A stretch of DNA of 56,181 bases from Bacteroidales bacterium UBA1180 (GTDB taxonomy: Bacteria > Bacteroidota > Bacteroidia > Bacteroidales > Paludibacteraceae): positions 40,955 through 97,135 of the forward strand of contig DBYS01000006.1 in NCBI GenBank assembly GCA_002310195.1. The letters are read 5' to 3'. Both the position numbers and the translations under genes were made by a program. Numbering within the stretch: the first letter of the stretch is position 1; each line of letters begins with the position of its first letter. The notes beneath the pieces are model-generated. The model was given only the letters and a program-made list of their open reading frames with translations, had not been told where the DNA came from and did not search any database. Shown here one piece after another: positions 25,028-32,002 of the stretch.

Positions 25028-25369
25028 ATGGCAAAGAGTTTTTATTTTTCGATACAGTCATGGATGCTGGAAGAAATGGATTTGTCGCTGACAGATGTGG
25101 CGGTATTTGCGTATATAAACGGATTGACAAACTCGGAAGAGTTGGGCAAACAAGGCTGGCACGGATCGGGACGCCGGTTGGCAACGGTGCTGCATGTGAG
25201 TCCGTCAACAATGAACAGCATACTCAACCGGTTGAAGAAACGGGGATTTATTCGTTTCCATAACGGATACATTATCAGCAACTTACATCGCGAGTTGCCG
25301 CCGAAAAAGGCAAGTGTCCAGAATCTGGACAGTTTGGCGCCTGCGGAAGGGGATAAAGTGCCAAAATAG
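25028..25369 (+). CDS. Winged-helix replication-initiator/replisome-organizer-like protein, possibly truncated
   Basis: A 113-residue protein. Residues 5-80 fit the winged-helix N-terminal domain of phage/plasmid initiators: FSIQSWMLEEMDLSLTDVAVFAYINGL, then RRLATVLHVSPSTMNSILNRLKKRGFIRF, with the recognition helix near 58-72. The tail contains SVQNLDS, encoded by a perfect palindrome TGTCCAGAATCTGGACA. Such VQNLD-type tails in initiators are coded by origin iterons. A C-terminal helicase-loader domain is missing. After the TAG stop the frame stays open for 36 more codons through two further copies of the repeat, so the gene may be a shortened relic. Function is inferred. Confidence 0.65.
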   Translation: MAKSFYFSIQSWMLEEMDLSLTDVAVFAYINGLTNSEELGKQGWHGSGRRLATVLHVSPSTMNSILNRLKKRGFIRFHNGYIISNLHRELPPKKASVQNLDSLAPAEGDKVPK

Positions 25370-25439
25370 GCGTGCCTCGTGTACAGATTTCGGACAGGCG
25401 TGAACGGGAATTGGGCAGAAGTGTACAGATTTTGGACAA
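25315..25439. repeat. Three 17-bp iteron-like repeats at the 3' end of the initiator-like gene
   Basis: TGTCCAGAATCTGGACA (25315-25331), TGTACAGATTTCGGACA (25380-25396) and TGTACAGATTTTGGACA (25423-25439) fit one consensus. The first is a perfect palindrome inside the gene; the other two lie beyond its stop and are each followed by GTGAACG. They resemble origin iterons embedded in initiator genes. Confidence 0.65.
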
Positions 25440-25698
25440 AAGTGAACGAAATCAGGACATATATAATAATTAAATAAATAAAAAATAAGTCCAATTTCCT
25501 ATATTTATGCATAGTGTGTTTGGACCATTGGGCAATTGGTTTATTTTGATTTATTTATTTTTTCTCTCGTAAGAGACTTGGACTGGACAGACGGACTTCT
25601 TTTTTGTATTTTTTTTCTTGATATTATATTGGGAGATGGTCGCGTGATGCTCCCGTTAAACTCCGCAGTTGTGCACAGCACGGGGAGAAGTGTAGATT
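25370..25698. other. AT-rich gene-free region with inverted repeat (possible DNA-unwinding region)
   Basis: No convincing gene. It begins with two iteron copies. 25461-25490 is almost pure A/T. 25469-25496 and 25534-25560 form a long imperfect inverted repeat, ending in CCAATT and beginning AATTGG respectively. Another T-rich tract covers 25541-25563. Such a stretch beside iterons would suit duplex unwinding at an origin, but this could also simply be a low-G+C spacer. Confidence 0.45.
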
Positions 25699-25974
25699 TT
25701 ATCGCTGTCCTTTGGCGGAGACATCGTCGCCGATGCAGAGTAGGATGATCCATGTCCAGAACGGCGAGAAGAAGAACGACAGCAGCACCCATCCCAGCGG
25801 GTCGCGGTGTCTGTTCTTGGCCATGCGGTAGGCGATGTGTATGCGTATCAGATATGTCAGCAGCAGTCCGACAATTATCGCGAGGAGCACAAGCAGTATC
25901 ATCCATGTATCCTCATCAACGCCCTGCAACCACTGCAGCATGTCGCACCAGATGTTATTCAAATTCTCTATCAT
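25699..25974 (-). CDS. Small membrane protein, unknown function
   Basis: A 91-residue protein I do not recognise. Two hydrophobic segments are visible: about 24-46 (TWMILLVLLAIIVGLLLTYLI) and 61-81 (GWVLLSFFFSPFWTWIILLCIGDD). A basic loop, RIHIAYRMAKNRHRDPLGW, separates them. The second part, with PLGWVLLSFFFSPFWTWIILL, resembles short membrane modules often found in Bacteroidota hypothetical proteins. It lies 14 nt after the transposase stop, reading in the same direction, in the low-G+C island. No functional claim is made. Confidence 0.6.
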   Translation of the reverse strand: MIENLNNIWCDMLQWLQGVDEDTWMILLVLLAIIVGLLLTYLIRIHIAYRMAKNRHRDPLGWVLLSFFFSPFWTWIILLCIGDDVSAKGQR

Positions 25975-25988
25975 AGGTAATTCTAATC

Positions 25989-27071
25989 TTAGTGTTTTCT
26001 TAGTGTACTGTCTGAATCCGATTCAGACGTAATAAAAGAAATCTCTTCTGCCATCTGATTGAGTGCGACGCATTCGGCGCGGGTGATACCATGCTTCTTG
26101 GGGTCGTAATTCCATGGGGAGAGAATGAGTACCTGCCTATTAGCGACAGCATCAAAGATGCCGTCGGAAGGCTTGTAATACTCTCCAAAGCCGTTGTCCG
26201 AGAGGTAGATAATTTTACCTCCTTCCGCAAGGACGCAATAAAGCACTTCACGCTCTTTATCGTGAATAAAAGGCGATACCATAACTGCGCCTTTGCGAGC
26301 AGCATTGATACAACTGTCCATATAATCTCTTAAATGCGTGTCATCGCCATGTATTGCCTCTTCAATCATCGTACGGCGCACATGCACGGGTATGTAATGT
26401 TGAGCATCCAACAACTCGGTATTCCCCACGCCACTATACATGCGACCTGCTACTTCTATGTTGTTTTGTACTCGGAAGAATCCCGGCATAAGGCGTTTGG
26501 TCGCAAGGCGCTGGGGATTCATGTCGATATAACGGAGTGTAGCTGGCAGTTGGCGACGCTGTCCCATGGGACGAATATGCGGCATCTCCGTGAAGATAGG
26601 TGATAGCGCCGCGTACTCCGCGTCGCTTATCTTACTGCGGAGATGTTCAGCTATCTCACGAGTGATTTTCTTTTGTTCGCCCGAATCGGATTCGGGAATA
26701 ATCGAAGAAAGATAGGTATACGCCCGCCCTGCTTTCTTGGCCCCCTGCCAAAAGCCACGTACCGCAGCGCTGATGCCTCTCGGCATAGTCCGGCGCACAT
26801 ACCAGATTGTATGGAGATGATCGGGCATGAGGCAGTAATGGAGAATTTGTATCTCCGGATAATGGGTAGTATTAGCTACTTGATACTCCAATATAGTCCG
26901 TCCCAAATCGTTATAATTAACCCAAGCCTTTGTAGGGTCGTTATCTGGAATAACAAGATCGCCGAGCAAAGTCTCACGTGAAGGAATCTTCAGCGTGATG
27001 TGGTACAATCCGGCCCCCTTCCAAACTTCTCCGGGCTCTTGCCATTGCCATTTGTCGTGATCTGCTACCAT
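25989..27071 (-). CDS. REP-associated (Y1/IS200-like) transposase with C-terminal extension
   Basis: A 360-residue protein. The N-terminal 190 residues match the Y1/RAYT single-strand DNA transposase fold: GLYHITLKIP at the start, the metal-binding HUH motif in YCLMPDHLHTIW (H85, H87), and LRYIDMNPQRLA (179-190). Residues 190-360 form an extension of unknown role (FIHDKEREVLYCVLAEGGKIIYLSDNG). RAYT proteins are single-copy, domesticated relatives that act on REP hairpins. Here REP-like palindromes sit at the 3' end inside the gene (26010-26028), within it (26680-26696) and upstream (27111-27127). No terminal repeats of an insertion sequence are seen. Confidence 0.83.
   Translation of the reverse strand: MVADHDKWQWQEPGEVWKGAGLYHITLKIPSRETLLGDLVIPDNDPTKAWVNYNDLGRTILEYQVANTTHYPEIQILHYCLMPDHLHTIWYVRRTMPRGISAAVRGFWQGAKKAGRAYTYLSSIIPESDSGEQKKITREIAEHLRSKISDAEYAALSPIFTEMPHIRPMGQRRQLPATLRYIDMNPQRLATKRLMPGFFRVQNNIEVAGRMYSGVGNTELLDAQHYIPVHVRRTMIEEAIHGDDTHLRDYMDSCINAARKGAVMVSPFIHDKEREVLYCVLAEGGKIIYLSDNGFGEYYKPSDGIFDAVANRQVLILSPWNYDPKKHGITRAECVALNQMAEEISFITSESDSDSTLRKH
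26010..26028. repeat. REP-like palindrome at the 3' end of the transposase gene
   Basis: GTCTGAAT-CCG-ATTCAGAC is a perfect 8-bp stem with a 3-nt loop. It lies inside the last codons of the gene and is preceded by TTTTCTTAGTGTACT. The same preceding word recurs next to the upstream palindrome at 27111. Confidence 0.6.
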
Positions 27072-27110
27072 ATTTTCTTGGTGTTCTGTTTCAGTTTTCT
27101 TAGTATTCCG

Positions 27111-27127
27111 TTTGGATCTAATCCGAA
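27111..27127. repeat. REP-like palindrome upstream of the transposase gene
   Basis: TTTGGAT-CTA-ATCCGAA forms a 7-bp stem with one G-T pair and a 3-nt loop. It is preceded by TTTTCTTAGTATTCCG, a near copy of the sequence before the 3' palindrome. A third partial copy (TTTTCTTGGTGTTCTG) begins at 27073. Confidence 0.6.
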
Positions 27128-27132
27128 TAATT

Positions 27133-27201
27133 CTACTTCATTATCTCATCAATCTGTGTGAATAAGTCTTCTATTTTAGCAGCGGTGACGTTGTAACTCT
27201 T
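27133..27201 (-). pseudogene. Possible 3' remnant of a lost gene
   Basis: Read leftward, a short frame of 22 codons ending in TAG at 27133-27135 encodes a peptide ending AAKIEDLFTQIDEIMK. It looks like the helical C-terminus of a larger protein, but no start codon or upstream continuation exists. It lies between the transposase and the cassette boundary repeat. Chance cannot be ruled out. Confidence 0.25.
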
Positions 27202-27221
27202 TTACTGCGAGGATAATGAGT

Positions 27222-27245
27222 AAGCGTTTTATAGGGTATAATTGT
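27222..27245. repeat. 24-bp direct repeat, left copy
   Basis: This copy contains AGCGTTTTATAGGGTATAAT. It matches 29289-29312 at 21 of 24 positions and in the same orientation. It ends at the first base of the NERD gene stop codon, so the two copies bracket a three-gene cassette. Confidence 0.65.
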
Positions 27246-27943
27246 CAGTTGTTATTCATATAATATTGTTTATTTCTTTGTGCACGCTCTGCATGCTGGC
27301 GGCGGATATCTTTTTCCCGGATATTGATTGTGCGCAAGTATTTGTATATAGCCTCGGTCTGGTCGGTTGACATTACGGTTGTGCGATGATGCCTGATAAA
27401 TCGTCGCAGTTGCGACCAGTAGAGAATGTTCGCGCCATCGGCATGTACTTTCAGTTCAGCATTCGGTGAGAATGCGATAACCGAAATAAGCTGCGGTGGC
27501 CTGAACTGCTCCAATGCCGCATTTAGGGCAATGATATGTGCCTGGTTTTGCAAAAGGGGATTCTGGAATTCCAGTTCGTTGCTATGCTCTATGCCGCGAT
27601 ACCACGCTCGCCAGTACCGTTTCCAGTGTTGTGCATAAGCACTGCCGTAAATGTGGCCGGTGATGTTTTTTGTTTCTATTACAAATATCCCATACGGGCT
27701 GACAACCACATGGTCGATTTGTGTTGTTCTGTTCTTGCCGTTGTGGAACATAAGGTCGTTGATTACCATATATTCCTTTGGTAGTCGCCGCAGCTGGCGT
27801 GCCACAGCAAACTCTCCGTTATCGCCTGGCGAGAACGGGTTGTACCGGCCTGTGCCGTCACCGTTCTTGTCTCTGCTTCGGAACGACCAACGTATCAGCA
27901 GCAGTATGGCCAGAAAGACGCCTATGATAATAACATACGGCAT
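27245..27943 (-). CDS. NERD (nuclease-related) domain protein with N-terminal membrane anchor
   Basis: A 232-residue protein. Residues 3-20 are a membrane helix (VIIIGVFLAILLLIRWSF). From about 40 the NERD domain is recognisable: GDNGEFAVARQLRRLP, then TQIDHVVVSPYGIFVIETKNITGHIYG. The conserved DH...E-K residues resemble a restriction-endonuclease-like core. The C-terminal 40 residues are strongly basic. NERD proteins are suspected DNA-processing enzymes, but their substrates are mostly unknown. It is the last of three leftward genes bracketed by 24-bp direct repeats. Confidence 0.82.
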   Translation of the reverse strand: MPYVIIIGVFLAILLLIRWSFRSRDKNGDGTGRYNPFSPGDNGEFAVARQLRRLPKEYMVINDLMFHNGKNRTTQIDHVVVSPYGIFVIETKNITGHIYGSAYAQHWKRYWRAWYRGIEHSNELEFQNPLLQNQAHIIALNAALEQFRPPQLISVIAFSPNAELKVHADGANILYWSQLRRFIRHHRTTVMSTDQTEAIYKYLRTINIREKDIRRQHAERAQRNKQYYMNNN

Positions 27944-27999
27944 GGATAGTTGTGATCACCGGTTAGTTTTATTCTATGGGTTAAGAGGTCTAAGTGTTT

Positions 28000-28755
28000 T
28001 TATTCGTATCCTATTATATCAAATTTTACAGGCATATCTTTTTTGCGTGCCACTTTGTCGCGAGAGATACTTTTCATATAACTTTTGCCTGGATATAGTT
28101 TTTCCGGCAGACTTAAATGGGCTTTCTGCATGTGTACTAACGAGTCCTTCTCATAATAAGATACCCACAATGCAACATGCTTGATAGGATTGGGTGTTAA
28201 GTTAGATACATCCAGATTGATCGTATTCCGAGTAATTGAGCGAATCGCCAATTTTATTTTCGGATGAATAGAATATGCAAATATCTCCAACCCGTAATAT
28301 AGTGCTTGATTGATGTCATCTGCTTCAGTATTTCCGCATCCCTCTGCTTCGATAGTCGCCAACAGTTCGTGTGTTTTGCCACTGGTGACGTGAATAATAA
28401 TCTGACTCGCATACGAAAACAATCCCAATGATCGAGAACCTGCGCGGCCATACGAAAAGATCATAGTCTCTTCTGCTAATTCCGGAACGATTGACGGCAA
28501 GATATTGTATCCTAACTTTATCAAATATCCGGAGATTATCTCCGAAGGATTAACCGTCTTTGTTCCCTCACTAACGACGACACCCCCTATAATGGCGGCA
28601 CCTCCGGGGCCGGAAGTTACGGGACTTGCCGGAATGATATACGCATATCTATATTGACGCAAATCACCCATTATCTTCACATCGGGTAAATATAGTTGTC
28701 CCATTGCGCCCACGGTCAGCATGACCGCAGCGAGGATAATAAATATGCGTTTCAT
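28000..28755 (-). CDS. Secreted protein of unknown function
   Basis: A 251-residue protein with a clear signal peptide (MKRIFIILAAVMLTVGAMGQ, cleaved near residue 19) and no lipobox. The mature part has a glycine-rich stretch SGPGGAAIIGGVVVSEG (about 48-64) and beta-rich segments, and I recognise no family. The ATG overlaps the stop of the upstream membrane-protein gene (28752-28755), so the two are co-translated. Its G+C content is visibly lower than the core genome around it. It belongs to the cassette flanked by direct repeats. Confidence 0.7.
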   Translation of the reverse strand: MKRIFIILAAVMLTVGAMGQLYLPDVKIMGDLRQYRYAYIIPASPVTSGPGGAAIIGGVVVSEGTKTVNPSEIISGYLIKLGYNILPSIVPELAEETMIFSYGRAGSRSLGLFSYASQIIIHVTSGKTHELLATIEAEGCGNTEADDINQALYYGLEIFAYSIHPKIKLAIRSITRNTINLDVSNLTPNPIKHVALWVSYYEKDSLVHMQKAHLSLPEKLYPGKSYMKSISRDKVARKKDMPVKFDIIGYE

Positions 28756-29264
28756 GTTATTGATTTGTTAGGAGTTTTGAGGTGATTTTTTTTCTCATAG
28801 AAAACGCCGTTATGCCATAATAGGTCATAGACGTTGTGTCCATCTTTTGGAATGAAAAATACGCCAACAGCCAACATTATCTTTCCAATTTCCAAATATA
28901 TATCATCTTCCGCTGCCACTACCCCAATAATACATAGAGTAAAAAATGCAACGATTCTATATGAGAAATAACTAATCAAAGCCCACCTTTTCTTGAATAA
29001 TATGCCCACTAAAGATATTACTCCCCATGTTATGAAAAATGCATTAAGGGGAACTGATACATCTTGGTTATCTCCTTTAATGACCTCAATTAATTGCGCA
29101 CACAATACCAGTAGTCCTCCTACAATTAACACAATCGGAAGCCAATGCATATGTGGGTGCACTTCTATTATTTCATCACCTGCTGAATCAGCATTTGTAA
29201 CTTGCGGCTTATTCTCTACCATTTCAATTGACTGTGGTTGCGCTTGATCTTTTTCTTGTTCCAT
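28752..29264 (-). CDS. Membrane protein of unknown function
   Basis: A 170-residue protein. A hydrophilic, acidic N-terminus (1-37, with HPHMHW at its end) precedes about four membrane helices (approximately 39-60, 72-90, 96-118, 122-138) and a polar C-terminal tail. No family was recognised. It is the first gene of the three-gene cassette and overlaps the secreted-protein gene by 4 nt. No Bacteroidota-type promoter box was found on its upstream side; the 24-bp direct repeat lies 25 nt before its start. Confidence 0.68.
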   Translation of the reverse strand: MEQEKDQAQPQSIEMVENKPQVTNADSAGDEIIEVHPHMHWLPIVLIVGGLLVLCAQLIEVIKGDNQDVSVPLNAFFITWGVISLVGILFKKRWALISYFSYRIVAFFTLCIIGVVAAEDDIYLEIGKIMLAVGVFFIPKDGHNVYDLLWHNGVFYEKKNHLKTPNKSIT

Positions 29265-29288
29265 TGATTTGATTATTTTATATTATCG

Positions 29289-29312
29289 TAGCGTTTCATA
29301 AGGTATAATTGT
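29289..29312. repeat. 24-bp direct repeat, right copy
   Basis: This copy contains AGCGTTTCATAAGGTATAAT and differs from 27222-27245 at three positions. Together the copies bracket the NERD, secreted and membrane protein genes (about 2.07 kb apart), as expected for duplicated target or recombination sites. Confidence 0.65.
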
Positions 29313-29361
29313 TATATTTGTGCGATGAATCTTACGGCTTAATTCTCTTCACGCATTAAGC

Positions 29362-31332
29362 TTACATCAGGCGCTCCTTGATGCGGCCGGTGCGGTAGGC
29401 TTCGAGGAGCTTCTCGAGGTCGCGGATCTGATGGAGCAGCTGCTTGCCGCTGTCGGTGTCGCGGATGAGCATGCGATGGCTGGCGAAGTTGGTCAGCTGG
29501 ATGCGGTTGTGGATATCCGAACCCGAACGGATAGCCTGTTCGCGACTCTCAAACTCCTCATGCTCCACGAGCTGCACGCCAAACGAGTTGTAGATAAGCG
29601 TGTAGCCGGCAATGCCGGTCTTCTCCTGGTAAGGCTTGCTGAATCCGCCGTCGATCACGAACCGCTTGCCCTCGGCACGCATAGGCGTCTCGCCCTTGAT
29701 CGTGCGGACAGGTATATGGCCGTTGATGATCCGGCTCTCCTCGGGGTTGAGCTTGAACTCCTTGAGTATGCGCTCGCATATATCCCGGCGGTTGGCGAGC
29801 TCGTAGTACGCACCTTTCTCCTCGTGCCAGGTCTCCTTGTCGTCGATGAAGTAGCGCTCGAAGGTGGTCATCTTATCCTTGTTGTACAGCGGCGAGAGCG
29901 GACCGGTCCAGAGGTACCACATATAGTCGAGCGCGTCAGCTTTCTCCGGCTCCTTGCCGAAGTACGCCATACGCACCACATCGTCGATGCGCTGCATCAG
30001 GGCGCGTCCCTTGGCTCTGACGCCCAGCACCTCGACCTCGGTGAACGATCCGTCGGCATTGAGCGGCACGGCAGCATGATAGAGCAGGAAGCCGTTGCGC
30101 ACAAGGTAGAGCGAGCCGTGGCGGTAGAGCATACGGAGGTGCTTCTGGAGCTTCTCGGACTTGCGGAACGAGCGCACAAGTTGGGTCATCAGCTCCTTCT
30201 CCTCCAGCGAGAGCTCGTACGGCGCACGGGGATCGACGGTAGGCAGATGGCTGTCGGTGAGCGGGTAGGTCTTGCCGCCGAGGGTGATAGTGCCCTTGCT
30301 AAGGTCAATCTTGTCGAGCAGCAGGCGGTCGTTCATCGCATACTCTGGGTGGCGGAGGATAGTCTGTCCCTCGAGCTTGAACTGGATGATCGATATGGCC
30401 TTGTGCATCTTAGCCATCAGATTGGCCGAGCGGGTGAGGCGGGGGTTGTTCTCAAAATCACGGGTCTGCCAGATCGTGCACGGGTCATCGCCGTAAGTCT
30501 GCATGGCGAAGCTGGCGAGGGGCAGGAGGTTGATGCCGTAGCCCTCCTCGAGGGTCTCGATATTAGCATAACGGATACTCACGCGCAGCACGGTGGCGAT
30601 CAATGCCTCGTTGCCGGCTGCGGCACCCATCCATTCAATATCGTGGTTGCCCCACTGGATGTCGTAGTCGCGGATAGTGGACAGCACATCCATGATCTTT
30701 TGCGCGCCCGGTCCACGGTCGAAGATGTCGCCAACGATATGGAACGTGTCGATCACCAGGCTGTGGATCAGGTAGCAGATGGCGATGATCATCTGTTCGG
30801 CGCAGCCTGTTTCGATGATAGCCTTCTGGATAGCATGGTAATAATCCTGCCGTCCGCCTTCGATATCCGACTCATACAGCAGCTCCTCGATGATATATGC
30901 GAACTGCGGCGGGATCATCTTCCTGACCTTGGAGCGCGTGTATTTGACCGTGACGCGGCGCATGATCTCCACCACCTGGCTCAGGCGCACGTACAGGAAC
31001 TCCTCGCGTGAGGCGAACGTCCGTCCTTCGTCATAGGGTACGTCGGGGATCTGCAGGCGCTCGTCGGGGTAATAGATCAGCGCGCACAGGGCACGCTTCT
31101 CCTGCTCGCCGATCGTGTCGCCAAACGCGTCGTTGACCTTGCGGCGGATCACTCCCGAGGCGTTCTTGACCATGTGGATGAACGCAGTGGACGCGCCGTG
31201 AAGATCGCTCACGAAGTGCTCGGTGCCCTTAGGCAGCGAGAGGATCGAACGCAGGTTGATGATCTCGGTAAGAACAGAACTGGCGTTGGGGAACTTCTCG
31301 GACAGAAGATAGAGGTACTTAAGGTTAACCAT
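29362..31332 (-). CDS. fbp: Fructose-1,6-bisphosphatase class III
   Basis: A 656-residue gluconeogenic enzyme that removes the 1-phosphate of fructose 1,6-bisphosphate. It belongs to the class III, calcineurin-like type found in Firmicutes and Bacteroidota. Metallophosphoesterase motifs are DLHGAS near residue 44, GDIFDRG, and GNHDIEWMG. Further on are NGHIPVRTIKGETP and FVIDGGFSKPYQEKTGIAGYTLI. Length is normal. It is the last gene of the leftward run from 39838, 24 nt after a TetR gene. A short stem (GCTTAAT/ATTAAGC, 29337-29361) follows the stop but lacks a T-run. Confidence 0.96.
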   Translation of the reverse strand: MVNLKYLYLLSEKFPNASSVLTEIINLRSILSLPKGTEHFVSDLHGASTAFIHMVKNASGVIRRKVNDAFGDTIGEQEKRALCALIYYPDERLQIPDVPYDEGRTFASREEFLYVRLSQVVEIMRRVTVKYTRSKVRKMIPPQFAYIIEELLYESDIEGGRQDYYHAIQKAIIETGCAEQMIIAICYLIHSLVIDTFHIVGDIFDRGPGAQKIMDVLSTIRDYDIQWGNHDIEWMGAAAGNEALIATVLRVSIRYANIETLEEGYGINLLPLASFAMQTYGDDPCTIWQTRDFENNPRLTRSANLMAKMHKAISIIQFKLEGQTILRHPEYAMNDRLLLDKIDLSKGTITLGGKTYPLTDSHLPTVDPRAPYELSLEEKELMTQLVRSFRKSEKLQKHLRMLYRHGSLYLVRNGFLLYHAAVPLNADGSFTEVEVLGVRAKGRALMQRIDDVVRMAYFGKEPEKADALDYMWYLWTGPLSPLYNKDKMTTFERYFIDDKETWHEEKGAYYELANRRDICERILKEFKLNPEESRIINGHIPVRTIKGETPMRAEGKRFVIDGGFSKPYQEKTGIAGYTLIYNSFGVQLVEHEEFESREQAIRSGSDIHNRIQLTNFASHRMLIRDTDSGKQLLHQIRDLEKLLEAYRTGRIKERLM

Positions 31333-31356
31333 ATTGCTATACTGTTAAGTAGTGAA

Positions 31357-31956
31357 TTATTCGGGTTGGGTACGTATGAACGAGTAGAGCAGCATGTACT
31401 GCTTGCGCACCATATCAAAATCCATCTGTGCGCCTGACCGTCCGGCATCGTAACCGTCCTTGACCTGGGTGAACAGGGTAGCGGTGACCTCGATGGGGAT
31501 GTTCCTCTTCACCTCACCGGCCTGGATGGAGTTGCGCAGTGCACGCTGCCACATGGCATGCTCGGAGGCATAGAGCCGATTGGCCTTGCGGTAGAGCTCG
31601 GGAAAACGGTGGTAAGCCGTGTAGAGGAGCATGATCACATTGGAGGTGTTGATGTTGCGGGTCTCCAGCTCCATAAGGCTGAGCTCAAGGAATCGGAAGT
31701 ACCGCAGCAGCGCCTCGATCATATCCGTGACACGTATATCGTCCTTCAACCGCAGCATCTCCTGCTTGGGACGGAGAAAGAAACGGTTGACGATCTCGAT
31801 GTACACCTCGTCCTTGTTCTTGAAGTGGTAGTACATCGTGCCGCGACCCATGTCGAGCGCGTTCTGCAGATCGGTGATGCTTACATTCTCGTAGCCGTTG
31901 ATCAGGTAGAGCTCCAGGGCTTTGTATATTATCTGTTCTTTGCGATCCTTGACCAT
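31357..31956 (-). CDS. TetR/AcrR family transcriptional regulator
   Basis: A 199-residue repressor-type protein. The N-terminal helix-turn-helix is typical: ALELYLINGYENVSITDLQNALDMGRGTMYYHFKNKDEVY (about 13-52), with the recognition helix around GRGTMYYHF. The C-terminal ligand/dimer domain is helical and not assignable to a ligand. It stands between dapL (35-nt spacer of GGGTTAGAG repeats) and fbp, in the same direction, so it may be co-transcribed with them. Its target is unknown; divergent drug-efflux genes, common TetR partners, are absent here. Confidence 0.9.
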   Translation of the reverse strand: MVKDRKEQIIYKALELYLINGYENVSITDLQNALDMGRGTMYYHFKNKDEVYIEIVNRFFLRPKQEMLRLKDDIRVTDMIEALLRYFRFLELSLMELETRNINTSNVIMLLYTAYHRFPELYRKANRLYASEHAMWQRALRNSIQAGEVKRNIPIEVTATLFTQVKDGYDAGRSGAQMDFDMVRKQYMLLYSFIRTQPE

Positions 31957-31957
31957 A

Positions 31958-32002
31958 AGGGTTAGAGGGTTAGAGGTGAGAGGTTAGAGGGTTAGAGGGT
32001 TA
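31958..32002. repeat. GGGTTAGAG repeat between dapL and TetR genes
   Basis: Five copies of a GGTTAGAG-type word, several preceded by an extra G, run through the spacer and across the dapL stop codon (31992-31994). With four GGG tracts on the plus strand, it could form a G-quadruplex. It is the reverse complement type of the CTAAC-rich spacers elsewhere in the window. Confidence 0.55.

Noticed and set aside
25989..27071. Complete insertion sequence
   Set aside because: No terminal repeats, target duplication or second transposase gene; a RAYT-type single gene fits better.
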